Assembly: GCA_943704525.1 (NCBI GenBank)
Contig: CALSCQ010002177.1
Span: forward strand, 1 to 50,861
DNA: 50,861 nucleotides
Reading direction: 5' to 3'
DNA from: Pigoraptor vietnamica
Lineage: Eukaryota; Opisthokonta; Filasterea
Positions 1 through 12,952 of this stretch are shown piece by piece. Both the position numbers and the translations under genes were made by a program. The notes beneath the pieces are model-generated. The model was not told the DNA's origin. It ran no database searches and saw nothing but the letters and a program-made list of their open reading frames with translations. Positions within the stretch are counted from its first letter, which is position 1. Each line of letters starts with the position of its first letter.

Positions 1-1182
<1,182 letters not shown>

Positions 1183-1919
1183 TTTCGCGAGCGCCGGGCA
1201 GGGCAAGCCTCGCGCAGAAGCACCTCGCTACTCGACGCACGCGAGCGGTCCGCGCTATCTGCACGCACCAGGCGACTATGACAAACCTAGCGGATGTTTG
1301 ACAGCAAAATACGAGGCACTCCCACACAAACACGCGAGCTGAATCGTCAGCGTACGTCGCAAAGTCTCACCAGGCTTAAAGCCGTTAGTTAATATTTGGT
1401 TGCTCGTGTGCAAGAATGCAAGACTGCGCTGCGCTTCGTGGCTGTGGCTGCGGCTGTGGTCAACCACAGCTCGAAGCACCGCACTGCGAGTGCAATTCCC
1501 ACAACCTCGCGTGTCCTGGTGTTGTTCAGCGGCGCTTGCTGTGCAGACCGATCAGCCGAAATTGAAATTGTCCTAAAAATTAGTCAGCTCCAATTTATTT
1601 TGGCCGCATTACCCACCACAGAAGTGGCTCTCACGTGAACAACACACAAGCTGCCGAAATCTCGCAAGCAGAGGTCTTGAATCCACCGAAACCTCGGCTG
1701 TCCTTGCGGCACTGCTGTCCTGGAAGCAAAACGCTCCATTTTAATGGAAAAAACTTCGCCTCCTGCTTGCTATGGCCCACAGCTGTACTGACTACTATCT
1801 CTGAGGAATCGTAAATGCTTTGCGGTATCTTTTCTTGGTTGGCCAATATCAACGTTGTTAGCTAATAATACGTTCCTCGTATCTTCGTATCTCTAGAATT
1901 ACGAAACATAGCGGCACTC

Positions 1920-1921
<2 letters not shown>

Positions 1922-1998
<77 letters not shown>
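1922..1998. repeat. 77-nt poly-T (poly-A on the minus strand)
   Basis: An uninterrupted run of 77 T. Read on the minus strand it is a poly-A tail following about 130 nt of unremarkable AT-richer sequence. It could be the tail of a retroposed transcript or SINE-like element, or a mononucleotide expansion. I could not find target-site duplications. Confidence 0.9.
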
Positions 1999-1999
<1 letters not shown>

Positions 2000-2756
2000 A
2001 AATTCATCGCCTGTATGTGTATCTGTGAGCTGTACACTGCGGACGCAGACATTTTTGCAACATTTATGTTCATGATTCGCGGCTGTTGGTGGTGAGCCAT
2101 TTGGAATGCCAATAATAAAGCCATACCGCGCACTATGCTGCTGCATTTTGCCGTATATCCTGGTTACTGCCTGTATGTTAGTGGCGTGTCAGCATGAATT
2201 CAATCTCCAATGTAATCAGGAGCTCCCTGGATTATCAATCTATCAAGGCCTCTTATCAATCTAGATGATCCTTCAAATTTGTTCGAAACACTCATGGATT
2301 ATTGGATTATAAAATTATACATAAAGCATAACGCGGAGGACCGCCCTCACGAATAGAGCGGCAACAACAAATACGCGAATAAACAAATACACGAATACGA
2401 CATATATATCTTGCCCAGCGCATTTGTGAATATCCACACGTACACTCAGGCAGAACAGAACTTAAGATGATTTCTCATACGTATAATGTGCATTACATAG
2501 ACGCCTCTTCACGAATAGAGCTGGCAGCCAACAACATATAGATGCCATCTCTCGTAACGCTCGAGCATGCCATGCTTTCACAGAGTGCGTAAATACACAC
2601 ACACACACACACACACACACAGCAGGGCTCACCACATAGAGACGCGTACACACATAAATCACACCCCGAGTCACTGAGCACACACAGAAGCGCACACACA
2701 CACACACACACACAAAACACGCACGCGCAGACACCTGCACAACACGTACACTGACC

Positions 2757-2864
2757 GACATTTGTGTGCGTTTACGAATATTCACGTGGTGTGATTTGAG
2801 TGCCCGGGCATGACATTTGTGTGCGTTTACGAATATTCACGTGGCGGATTTGAGTGCCCACACA
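2757..2864. repeat. 55-bp tandem duplication
   Basis: Two adjacent near-identical copies begin at 2757 and 2812, each opening gacatttgtgtgcgtttacg and ending in a ttgagtgccc block. They lie in the spacer downstream of the DENND1 stop. Confidence 0.85.
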
Positions 2865-3051
2865 AGTGCGCATGCGAGTGCGCGCACGTACGTGTGTGCG
2901 TGCGTGCGGACATGAGCATGGCGTGCGCGTCCATCCTAGTGAGCAAAGTGTCAACTTGATGACATAACAATATTGTTGTTGTAGGTGTGCGTGCTTGTAA
3001 TGTGTGTAAAGGCAATCTGACAGACTGGTGTGTTCATTAATAATATCTGTG

Positions 3052-6000
3052 TTATTTGAATGGATCGAACGAATCCATGGACACACTGCTTGGATCAATC
3101 ACCGGGGTCGGTGCTGAGGGCCTTGGGAGCGCAGCCGCCGCTTCTGCGCTCGGTGGTGCAACTGGAAGAGACGCTCGTTGCGCAGCGGGCGACATCGGCG
3201 ACTTGTTGCTTGCCGACGGGCGAGGGTTGAGGGAATTGAATTTCACAAGATCGTCAAAAGCGTGCGTAGTGGCGCTCGCCCTTTGCGCGGGCGCCGATGC
3301 AACCGGAGCAACGGTCGCCCCTTGGACAGCGCCGACGGGGGAAGCAGGCGGATTTGATAGACGGCGCGTGCGCGTCGCCTGAGGTGGCGGTGGCAAAAAC
3401 GGCGCGGCCGCATCAGACGGCGCGGACGACTTCGCCATTGCCGCGGCAGCAACGGCGCCTGCCAACGGCGCAACGGCCGCGCCACCGCCGGGCACAGGCA
3501 CCGCGGATGTTGCACCCGCCGCAGCACTGCCCAGCCGAGAAGCGCCATCGGCGGATTGCGCAGGCGGTAATGAAGAGCTCTGCGATGGCTGCGGCGCCAC
3601 GACGGGCTGTGGTTGGAGCGCGGGCTGGAGCGCGGGCTGGAGTGTCGGCTGGAGAGGAGGTTGCGGCTCCTGCAGAGGCGGCGTCACTGCGGGCGCGCTG
3701 ACGGCCTGCGGCGTGGATGCGCTGCGGTGGTGACCCCCGTGAGAAGGTGCATCGCCCTTGCCCACACTAGCAGATCGTTGGATACCCTCCGTTCCCTCTG
3801 ACGCGCTCGCGGCGATCTGTCCGGACGGCGGCCGCGGTGACCGTGAGGCCGGCGGGCGCTCGGCAAGGACCTCACGCTTCGAGCGGGCAGCCGACGGTGG
3901 TGGCGGCAGCAGTGCAATGAGTGGGGACGTCCCCGCGGTCGTCACAGGCTCTGCGTCTGGCGTGGATGCGCGCGGAGACACACCGTCAGGAGCGGCCGCG
4001 ACGCTGTCCCCAAGTCCGCTGTCCACGGACTGCGACGGCTCCAGCGATGCCTCCGACGCCTCCCTCGCCGCGCCCTCCGCAGCCCGCGCTGCAGCAGCGT
4101 CGCCCTCGCTCAGCGCAAGAATGTCATCCACCGACGGGCCCCTGCGCATCGGGGGTGCTGACTGTGGCTGTGCCACAGTTGGTGGGGGCGGGCGCGGGGG
4201 CGGTTGCTTCTTTTCCGTGCCGCCGGCGTCCACCGATGACGCACGTGCGTGTGCACTACTGCATGCGAATAAAAAGATTCCTCATGAGACGCCAGACAAG
4301 AACCAGCAAACCACGGACAAAAAAATTCGAGCGTAACCCACCCGTGGTGTCCGTGTCCGTGGCCGTGCTGCGTCCCCGCAGGCGGTGGGGGCCTCTGAGG
4401 CCGCGCGGCAGTCGGCGTGGCATTCGGCGTCGACGTGGGCGTTGCGGTGGGGGAGGCGTCCGACGCGCGCTTGACGACCGCCTGCGTGCGCTGGGCGACC
4501 GCCTTGATCGCCTCCTGCCCCTTCCGCCGCGCGCTCTCCTTCGTGCGGTCGTACGCCTGCCGCGTGGCCTCGGCCGTCTTGTCCGCGACGACGGACAGCT
4601 TCTCCGAGATGCGCTTGCCGAGGTACTTGCCGTCGCGTTTCGCCCGCTCGGCCTCCCGGTCAAACTCCGACTGGGGCTCGCGGCCCTGCACCACCATGTG
4701 CATGCGCTCGTCGATGAACTGCTGGAACATCTGCAGGCTGAGGAAGACGCGCAGGAAGGGCGCAAAGGACTTTGGGCGGCTCAGTATCAGCTCCTCCATA
4801 AGAAACGACGCCGTGCCGTCGTGGCCCTTCGCAATAAAGTCGCGGTAGGGCCCAAACAGCGCCACGAAAAACTTGAGAAACACGCGCGCCACGACATCGT
4901 CGATGCCGGACGTGTGCTTGCGGAGGGTTTCGCGGAGCGAGGCGACAAGCTCCGGAGGGAGCACGTCAAGGTCGTTGTTCTCCTGCGCGACAGCGTTGTC
5001 GTCCACGTCGACCACCACCACTTCCTCAAGCGGCATAGTGCGAACGCGCTGCGGACGGGATCATGTGAGCACACACACGCAACGACCACACCCAGGGGCA
5101 GGGCAGAGTCCCGGTGAGCGCCATGCGCACGCAGCCCCGCACCTTCATCAGAGACGCGTGGACGCCGATGATGTACGGCATGGGCGCGGCGCAGTAGTCG
5201 AGCAGCGACGGCGGCACCACGGGGATGAACACGTGCTGCCAGTACAGCGGGTACAGCAGCTCCGTGGCCGCGTGCACAATCGCCGTGATGACACTGAGCT
5301 TGTTCGCCGTGACAATGATGCGGCGCTCGAGCAGCAGCGACGAGAAGAGGCGCAGGATGCGGTCCGAGTCCAGCCCCGTAAACAGCTCGGTGAGGTTGGC
5401 GCTCTCGCCCATCGCCGACAGGCGCGTCGTGTCCGGACAGTCGAACGTGAATGGCTTGCCGTTGATCCCAAAGGGGCGCAGGATCATGCGCTCGCCGGGC
5501 AGCGGCATCGGGTGGCTCATGAACGCGTCCAGCAGCGGCGTCACGCCCGCCTTCCATTGCCTGCGAGGCATGGGGCGAGAGACTGCCGGATCAGCGAACA
5601 GACAGACGGGGTTTGGGAACAAAGTGAGGTGCGAGAGGGGGAGGCACGGGAGAGCGAGACAGCGGCGGACGTGAACGGGAGCGGCATGGAGAACATAAGT
5701 GAGAGTGAAGAGAACGCGTGAAAAGAGACACGGGGAAGCAAGTGTGGAAAGCACGCGAGAGCGAGCCGCGACGGGGACGGGTGCCCCACTCACCGCCTGT
5801 TGAGCGCGACGGCCGAGCAGACCTGGTCGAAGAGCTTGAACCACGGGAGATAGCTGATGACGCAGACGCACTCCACCGCGGTGCCATCCACGTGCATGAT
5901 GGGCGCGACAATGTGGCGGCAGTACCCAAACAGTTGGATGCCATCGCCGTCCGTCAGCACAAACGTAAACATGTCATTCGCACTGCGAAAGAGAGGCGAA

Positions 6001-6065
6001 TGCGTTAGCGACGCAGCCACACTTCGCGTACGCGACCTCAAATACCCACGCACGCGCGCACGCAG

Positions 6066-6105
<40 letters not shown>

Positions 6106-6381
6106 GCACACACACACACAGCACACGCACACGCACACACAACACCCACTCTGGCGCAATAATCTCTGTAAAAGCCGGGTCAAATGGGAAGCAGAACTGG
6201 GGCACATTGCGGAACACGGCAAGGGCGTCCGGCGACGCGCTCTCGATGCCACCGGGGAGTGCCGGGTAGCACTCGACTATGCACGAGAGCATGTCTGCGG
6301 GCAACACACAATCAACAAGGCGTCACTCCATCGGACAAAAGTGCTGACCAGCATGCCCACTTATGCACCTTTACTACACGC

Positions 6382-6442
<61 letters not shown>

Positions 6443-6679
6443 GCACACACACACATACACACACACACACACACACAGAGTGTGGATACACGAGGAATTG
6501 CAAAGCCACCATGAACACGTGCCTATCTTTGGCGCCGGCTGCCCCTTCGGCGGCGGCGGCGGCGGTCGCTTGACGACGAGCACATGCTCCAGCTTGCGCG
6601 AGAGCTGCGTCGTGTCCTTTGTACGGCGCGCCTGCACCTTCTTCCCGTCCTTGCCGAGGGCGCGCGCCTTGTCCGCCAT
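3052..6679 (-). CDS. DENND1: DENND1/connecdenn-type RabGEF
   Basis: A DENN-domain guanine nucleotide exchange factor; the animal family activates Rab35 on clathrin-coated and endosomal membranes. Six exons: 6679-6523, 6294-6150, 5982-5794, 5560-5143, 5048-4342 and 4258-3052, giving 940 aa. In order: a short basic N-terminus with a run of six Pro, uDENN (NVPQFCFPFD, FVLTDGDGIQLFG), cDENN (ELLYPLYWQHVFIPVVPPSL, DYCAAPMPYIIGVHASL) and dDENN (VVVVDVDDN, ARVFLKFFVALFGPYR, QMFQQFIDERM). A His-Gly patch then leads into a long Pro/Ser/Ala-rich disordered tail. The protein ends DSFDPFK, a DPF-type AP-2 ear motif typical of connecdenns. The first intron must be GC-AG (donor ATAG|GCACGT) to keep frame. 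The start is the first in-frame ATG. Introns 1 and 2 hold long CA tracts. Confidence 0.93.
6067..6141. repeat. (CA)n microsatellite in a DENND1 intron
   Basis: Alternating CA/CG repeats fill most of the intron between the exons ending at 6150 and starting at 5982. On the transcribed strand it is (GT)n directly after the donor gtgggtgtt. Confidence 0.9.
6383..6477. repeat. (CA)n microsatellite in the first DENND1 intron
   Basis: About 95 bp of CA repeats interrupted by CG and TA steps, within the first intron; (GT)n on the coding strand. Confidence 0.9.
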
Positions 6680-7109
6680 CGTGCGCGAGTGGCGTGCGTG
6701 GCCTGCGGTGGTGCTTATGGCCGGCCAGGGCACCGCGCGAGCGAAATGGGCGCGACTCTTTCTGTCAATGCAGTAATTGCAACACGAGGGACGGCGCTTT
6801 CTTTCGCACTAGCACACGGTGCGCCCGTGTGCGGGTGAGCCAAAGAGGACTGTACTCCTTGCCAGTGGTGACCACGAATTGGCTGATGTCGGAAATTCGA
6901 CCGAAAACGGACGGCTCCCAATAAACAGTTAGACGGACAAGATCCGACGCCGTCCCTCACTGGCCAGGCAGACAGGCGCCCGTAACCAACAGGACACGCT
7001 CCAGGTGCGTGCAAGGGCAGTGGCGGCCAAGCGAACGCGAGAAGGATACAAACGAAGGCAGTCAGAGACACACTTTGATTTCAACGCACGCCACGCAGCG
7101 CACAGACGC
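6680..7109. promoter_or_regulatory. Spacer between CTDNEP1 and DENND1
   Basis: This 430-bp head-to-tail spacer must contain the 3' end of CTDNEP1 and the promoter and 5' UTR of DENND1. I see no coding exon, no AATAAA on the minus strand and no clear core promoter element. Confidence 0.4.
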
Positions 7110-8368
7110 TCACGCACGCAGCCGCAGACTCAGTATGGAGCGAACGTCTCGCACAGAGTGGAGGTACCCCAGGAAGGGAATAAGGTCCAACAGCGCGTCG
7201 TCGTCAGGGTCCTTCGTCCACGCGACTATGGGGATGGCATTCTCTGCAGGGGACAGGCCCCGTTCAGCTGATGCGCACAGGCAAGCACACTACAACAGCC
7301 ACGCGAAACAGCCACGCACCAGGGTGCATGGCGTATGCGCCCGGCGAATTGTCGATAATGAGGACGCTCGAAAGGTCTGGCTCCACTTTGACGAGGTCCT
7401 TCACGTAATTGCCGTACTCCTGCGATGCGACGCGCAGTGAGTGACAAGCGCCTCACACACAGGGCCACGGTGCGTCTGATCACACACAGCACGCCAATAA
7501 ACAAAGCCGCACCTGGATGCACGACTCCCGAAAGTACCGCCGCTGAATCAGGCCGCGCCCGCAGTCGAGCGAGTCGATCACGGGGTCGCCGTACTGTCGC
7601 AGGCTGGCCGTGAACACAACCACATTGTACCACGCCGCCACAGCCGTCAGAAAGCGCTCCACGTGCGGTCGCCGGTACACGAAAAAGAGGCACGGAAAGT
7701 TGTCTATGACGACGTCAATTTTGAGGTCAAAGTGGCGGCTGCGGAGCCCACGGACGGTCGAGTGTATGAGCGTCTCGTCGAGGTCGAGGACGAGCGTCTT
7801 TTTTCGCACGCTCGCAGGACCGAGGGGGTACCGCAAGGGTGCCTGGGTGACGGGGAGGCTGGGCACGCAGAGCACGTCAGTCGAAGCAAATTGCACAGGG
7901 CAGAATTAATGGGAATTGCAGGGCACGCACCCGCCGTTTGGCGAAAAGGAAGTGCGGTACTCGGTCTGCTGGGAGACTGCGATCGGCCCAATGCCGCGCC
8001 CGCCCGTCAGCATCCTGCAGCGCAGTCAGGGGCAACCACGTAAATATCCGACAACGACTGGACGAATGCAATGCGACAGAAGGAGCTGCTCACCTTAGCG
8101 CACTCTTGATGTACGCCCACGCCAGCGCAAGCAGCACATAGAGCGTCGACGCCACGCGAATGCGCCGGCGGTACTTCTCGTCCTCGACGTCATCGTCGGA
8201 GGTTGTCTCGGCGCGCGTCACCGCCGCATTCGCCACGTCGAAACGGGCGCCGCTGGTTGAGGTGTGCGGGCCATTTGTGGGAGGCGCGCCGTTTCCCCCC
8301 GCCGACGACAGCCGCGCGTGCGCGTGCCCAGGGAGGTGCGCCTGAGTGCGCGTCACCGGTTGCGCCAT
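7110..8368 (-). CDS. CTDNEP1: Dullard/Nem1-type HAD phosphatase (CTDNEP1)
   Basis: The catalytic subunit of the Nem1/CTDNEP1 nuclear-envelope and ER phosphatase, which dephosphorylates lipin and so tunes phospholipid versus triglyceride synthesis. Exons 8368-8094, 8014-7931, 7858-7513, 7419-7320 and 7243-7110 give 312 aa. An N-terminal hydrophobic segment ([20 protein letters not shown], about residues 70-92) is the membrane anchor. The HAD/FCP signature DLDETLIHS carries the nucleophilic first Asp, followed by [18 protein letters not shown] and [20 protein letters not shown]. These match CTDNEP1 rather than nuclear SCP phosphatases. The length is slightly above the ~245-aa animal protein because of an N-terminal extension. 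An upstream in-frame ATG at 8416 is possible; I chose 8368 because it leads directly into the extension. All acceptors are CAG-type. Confidence 0.93.
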
Positions 8369-8815
8369 TACAGCGCCCCGCCGCCGCACGCCCTCACACG
8401 ACGGCGTGCGGCGCAAGCGGCGACATCCACGCTGGGCACCCGAAAACGCTGTTCAGCACACACTTCCGCAGAGCGCGCGCGTAGGAAACACGAGACAATA
8501 ACGCCGACTACCAAACTCCAAACGCGCCGATCCCTCACGGCGTACTGCCTCGCATGTGCGTGTGCCACCGCAAACCGCGTCAGGATCGGTTTGCTTGTGA
8601 GGGTTCGTCGCCGGGCCAAAGTGCGTTTGGTGTGTGTCACCTGACCCTGTTTCCACCCCCACCCTATCCCCCACTCGGCACACCCGCGCCATTAGACTGC
8701 GCCTGCCCCCCAAAAAGACATCAAAACGCATCGCAGATCCAATCAGACGCAGCCCCTGACCGACTGTTTGCTTGAATTACACAGCAGGCACCGACGGGCA
8801 AGTCTTCATTACTGC
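8369..8815. promoter_or_regulatory. Spacer upstream of CTDNEP1
   Basis: This 447-bp spacer holds the 3' end of MBOAT and the 5' region of CTDNEP1. It contains short C-rich stretches near 8655-8680 and no coding exon I can support. Confidence 0.4.
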
Positions 8816-10967
8816 TCACTCGCCCTTCGGCGCGGCCTTGGAGGGCCGTGACCCGCGGGACAGCTGCGCCAGGCGCTTGTTGCGCTGCGAATAGAACACC
8901 ATGAGGACTGCCAGCACGACGTGCACGCAGAAGTACACCGATTTCCACACTCGGTAGGCGTCCACAACCGTCAGCAGGACAAAAATGCTGCAGACGTAGT
9001 TGAGGGAGAACTGCGTGAGCAGCCATCCCGCGAAGTCATAGAGCGGCTTGACCGACTTGGGTGTCCCGTCCGCGTTGACCACGTGCGGGCGCAGGTGGCG
9101 GCGCAGATCCCTCGCAATGTGCGTGAGGAAGCCGGACGACACGAACATGAGGTAGTAGCCGGGGTAGAAGCCCTGCAGCGTCAGGCGGGAAATTGTCGGT
9201 GAAAAGTGCGCGGTGCTGATGCATGGGAACGGACACTCACGTGCCAGAAGGCGGACGTCAAGTACGTTCCCATGGTGGCGACAAATGTGGGCTTCGAACC
9301 CTCGGGTGCAAGGCGCAGGTAGACATAGCGCCGGAGCCACCGTGACGTGTTGATGTTCCAGTTGTCGGTCACCTGCACGCACGCACGCGAGTCGGTGCGA
9401 CAGCCTCCAGCATCCGCGACCCACAGCCCACCCACCTCTTTGAACGACTGCGCCGTCTCCAGCTTGATGATGTCGACGTTGCTCACTCCGTTCCACTGCG
9501 GCTGCCCTGCCTTGTCTGGGCTGTAGCCCAGCCCAGCCGCGTTGCACGCGCCGTCCGCCACTGGACGCAACAAATAATGCGCACGGTCAGCATCAGCAGC
9601 CACGAGACCTCGCACGCACGCAGCGCAACCCACGGGTCCACGCAAAGTAGTACTGGTAGCGCTTCAAGTCGGCGGCAATGAGAATGTACAGCAGGCGGTA
9701 GTAGAGCGGCCGCTCGTAGAGAAACTCGTCCGTGCGCATGTACTCGATCGGGTTCTGCTCGCTGAGCATGAACACGCCCATGCACAGCACAGCGGCCACG
9801 AACTTGCGCGCGGCGGGCGTCGCAGTGTCGCGCGGAAGCAGCTCCTGACATGCGATTGAATACGACAGTTGTATGAGGGGCTGTGTCACTTCACAGACAC
9901 ACACACAATACGGGCCGCAGGGGTCAAAACGCACCGACGGCGTGTTGGAGAATTCGATGTAGTCCCTGATTTCGAAGGACGGCCCCGCGAGAAAGCCGGA
10001 GAAGAAAAATGCAAAGCCAAAGTACTCCAGGAGCGACGGCAGTTCGGTGAGGGCGTAGCGCTTCTGTTCCTCGGAGCACTGCACAGCCAGTCGCAGTTCA
10101 GCAACAGTGAGCACAAACGAAAGCCCCAAGAGACACAAGGGACACAGCGGCGCACCTTCTCCGGACGGCGCCCATCCTCGAGGTTGTAGGCAAGGGAGCT
10201 CAGCTTGACGCACAGAATCATGAGGGGGCCCGTCACATCGAGCCGGTAGCCACCATAGTCGGTCACCTGGCGATAAATGTGGCTGTGAAAAACAGTGAGT
10301 CCACTGTCGGTCGCAATGGGCTGGAGGTACGCAGGCCCACTCACCATGCAGAGAGGTAGAGCAGGTTGAAGGCAAAGACCACTTGCGGACCGCGGCGCAG
10401 GCGGAGGGACGTCAGCGCATACGTCACGACGGTCGTCACAATGGGATGCACCATTTGCGTCCCAAAGCAGAAGAGCCCGAATAGCAGCCCGCAGGCAATC
10501 GAAAATCTGCACAGCGACAGCCAGTCAGGCGGCCTCGCAGGTGACAACGGCATGTGGGGGTCATTTCTGTGTGCGACAATAAAATAGTGCACGACACTTG
10601 CAACAGACGACATAGCGCACCCATTATCCACGCACAGCACAGCGCACAACCGCCGACACTCTGCCACTCACACATGCTTCGCGGCTGGCGACGGCATGCC
10701 CTTATGCGCAAAGCCGAGCGGGTACGCAAGCACCAGACACAGCAGGTACCTGTGAGGTAACAGGCAGTCAGCGGCGGGTGTGCATTCAGTGTCCCCGGCG
10801 CAGACCACTCATTTCGCAGCACCACAGGCCTGCAATTCTCCGCCGCCCCACACATCAGCCTCTGCCCACAAGCGCACACACTGCACTCACTTGAACTGGT
10901 CGACGGGCAGCCCCAGCGCAGCGCCCCATGGCTCAGCGAGCGCATCCACCGTCGCAAACGAGTGCAT
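8816..10967 (-). CDS. MBOAT lysophospholipid acyltransferase (MBOAT1/2/5, Ale1 type)
   Basis: An ER multi-pass enzyme that transfers acyl-CoA to lysophospholipids (Lands cycle). Nine exons: 10967-10891, 10749-10672, 10506-10345, 10282-10156, 10078-9935, 9844-9634, 9560-9436, 9372-9241 and 9172-8816; 470 aa, about the family length. Signature blocks are YRQVTDYGGYRLDVTGPLM, LEYFGFAFFFSGFLAGPSFE, ADLKRYQYYFAW, GACNAAGLGYS, VTDNWNINTSRWLRRYVY (conserved Asn at about 312-314) and LTSAFWHGFYPGYYL with the catalytic His at 352. Many hydrophobic helices are spread throughout. The C-terminus is basic (SRGSRPSKAAPKGE), like a cytosolic ER-retention tail. The start gives MHSFATVDALAEPWG, and the gene is divergent from STK32. 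Which MBOAT paralogue it is cannot be told by eye. Confidence 0.93.
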
Positions 10968-11240
10968 TCTCTATGCAAGCACTCCAGGCGACTCACGCAC
11001 ATGGAGTCACGCAGCCACCGACCGCACCAAAGGCCTCTTGAACTGCAAGAGGCTGTGGGAAGTGCCAACACATGTTGTTTTGCCGACGTCACCCGCTCCA
11101 CTTCGACAGCCTTTGGGGTATCACGTGTGCCACGTGACATCACGTGCCTTTGTTTGGGTTCGGCACGTGCACTGGGGCAGTGCCATTGAAAAGGTCGTGG
11201 ACGCATTCCCCTGAGAACCAGGCGTTGCCAGCGACTGACC
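10968..11240. promoter_or_regulatory. Shared divergent upstream region, MBOAT / STK32
   Basis: The two start codons are 273 bp apart, so both promoters and 5' UTRs fit here. Four CACGTG E-boxes lie within 48 bp at 11122-11127, 11131-11136, 11141-11146 and 11164-11169. The first three are spaced by about one helical turn (9 and 10 bp). They sit on the STK32-proximal side. No TATA box seen. Confidence 0.6.
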
Positions 11241-12907
11241 ATGGGCGGCGGTCCGTCGAAGCCCGAGGAGCTCGGGCCTGAGCTCACGCTGCGCCACTTT
11301 GAGATGCTGCGTGCGATTGGGCGCGGGGCGTTCAGCCGCGTGGAGGCCGTGCGGCGCAAGAGCAACGGGCGCATGTACGCGCTCAAGTGCATCGACAAGA
11401 GCGAGTGCATCAAGCAGCGCATGGCGGAGCACATCATCTACGAGCGGCAGCTGCTGGAGGACGTGCGCCACCCCTTCCTCGTGAACCTGCACTTCTCGTT
11501 CCAGGACGCCGTCTACCTGTACATGGGCCTCGACCTCATGATGGGCGGCGACCTCCACTACCACCTCATACAGCGGGGCGCGCTGCCCCCGGAGCACGTG
11601 CGCTTCTACGCCGCCGAGATCATGCTCGCCCTCGCGTACCTCCACAGCCAGAACGTCGTGCACCGCGACATCAAGGCACGTTGGCGAATTCCCCGTGTTT
11701 GTTTTGCGTGTGGGCCGCCGCTCACCACTTTTTGCTTGCGCCATGCAGCCAGACAACATCCTCCTCGACGCCCAAGGGCACGCGCATGTGTCCGACTTCA
11801 ACATGGCCGTCAAAATAGCGCCAAACGCGGGCGGCGTCACGGGCATTAGCGGCACGCTACACTACATGGCTCCCGAGGTGCGTGCGTCGGCCTGCCACAA
11901 TTGTCCGGCAGAAGAGTTGACGGCTTTCGCGCGTGCAGGTGCTTCGCAACCAGCGCTACGACGTCGCTGTCGACTGGTGGTCGCTGGGGGTGGTCGTCTT
12001 TGAGTTGCTCACCGGCCGACAGCCCTACCGCGGCAAGGACACAAAGTCCATGCTCAAGGAAATCGACGCCGCCGACATCGAGGCCGCCCTCCACGCAAAA
12101 AACATCCCCGACGCGCACGTCGCGCTCGCCATGCAGCTCCTCCAGGTGGACCCCGCGCGGCGCGTGGGTGCGGAGGCCGGCGCGTCGTCCCCACGCGGGC
12201 TGCCATCGACGTCCGCGCTGGAAACGGCCGAGGCCGCAGCCTTCCAGCGACACCCTGCGTTTGCCGGCGTGGAGTGGTCGCTGCTCGCCGAGAAAAAGTC
12301 GGAACCGCCCTTCACGCCCGACACGCAGGAGCTCAACTTCAACCCGGCCTACGAGCTCGAGGACATGCTGATCGACAACAGCCCGTTGCGCACGCACCAG
12401 GAGTACGGGCCGACCCCTCGGCAGCGCGCAAACAGCGCGATGGAGTCGTCTTTTGCGGCGTTTGAGTACTACGACGGGGAGGACCCGCACTCTGTGGCAG
12501 TGAACGAGCTGGCGCGCTCGATGCCGCCGGAGGAGGCGCGCGAGTTCCGCGAGAAAATGCTGCGCATGCACCGCGCCGACGCGGCGTCGCGCAGGAAGCT
12601 CACGCTCTTGCCGCCCCGCCCGCTACTGCGCGGGGCAACGGACGTGTGCGAGTCGGCACCGGAGCCGCACAGACAGCCACCGGCACGGCCGCGCTCACGG
12701 GCGGACTCTGTCGAGCGCATCCGGGCTGTGTCGACTGCGGTGGTGCGCCAGCACAGCAGCAGCAACCTCACCCGCTCCATCGATGCCATCCCTACGCTCA
12801 CCGAGGAACCGTCGGCCGCCCGTCTCGCGAAGACGGCGTGGAAGAGCGCAGACAACGTCGGTGCTATCAATAACGACGGTGCTATCGACAACGAATTGAG
12901 CGTGTGA
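11241..12907 (+). CDS. STK32: AGC-family kinase of the STK32/YANK group
   Basis: A Ser/Thr kinase of the poorly characterised YANK family. Exons 11241-11675, 11749-11877 and 11939-12907 give 510 aa. MGGGPS is a plausible N-myristoylation start. Kinase features: glycine loop GRGAFSRV, VAIK lysine K49 (MYALK), HRDIKPDN (D143), DFN at 161-163 instead of DFG as is usual in YANKs, APE, and AVDWWSLGVVVFELLTG. The YANK-type tail follows (NFNPAYELEDMLIDNSPL), then about 150 Arg/Ser-rich disordered residues. The HRDIK|PDN junction can only be read with a GC-AG intron, donor AAG|GCACGT at 11676. The stop lies 45 bp from the stop of the convergent HeLo-CHORD gene. Confidence 0.95.
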
Positions 12908-12923
12908 CGAGACGTGAGACGCT

Positions 12924-12929
12924 TTTATT
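12924..12929 (-). terminator. Poly-A signal of the HeLo-CHORD gene
   Basis: AATAAA on the minus strand, 24 nt after the TAG at 12953. Cleavage 10-30 nt further would fall around 12914-12894, at or inside the 3' end of the STK32 coding region, so the two mRNAs probably overlap tail to tail. Confidence 0.65.
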
Positions 12930-12952
12930 GCTGCGCGTGCCGCGAGGTCGCG

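Larger units (their letters stand above)
1183..3051. other. 1.9-kb gene-free spacer, locally AT-rich
   Basis: The spacer between the Rab14 start and the DENND1 stop has no convincing coding exon. Base composition drops well below that of the flanking genes, most clearly over about 1280-2480. It contains a 77-nt poly-T, CA tracts near 2594-2622 and 2694-2714, a 55-bp tandem duplication and degenerate repeats (similar text near 2342 and 2505). The first few hundred bases should hold the Rab14 promoter and 5' UTR; I see no TATA element I would defend. Confidence 0.6.

Noticed and set aside
3921-5117. 398-aa plus-strand frame
   Set aside because: Antisense to the DENND1 cDENN/dDENN exons, which carry clear homology; the frame is Arg-rich low complexity.
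6312-6518. Cys-Val and Thr-His dipeptide frames over GT/CA tracts (also near 2493, 35186, 41385 and 45209)
   Set aside because: They are translations of microsatellites in introns or spacers.
9593-10512. Long continuous minus-strand frames across the MBOAT gene
   Set aside because: They read through introns; the protein blocks align with the family only after splicing.
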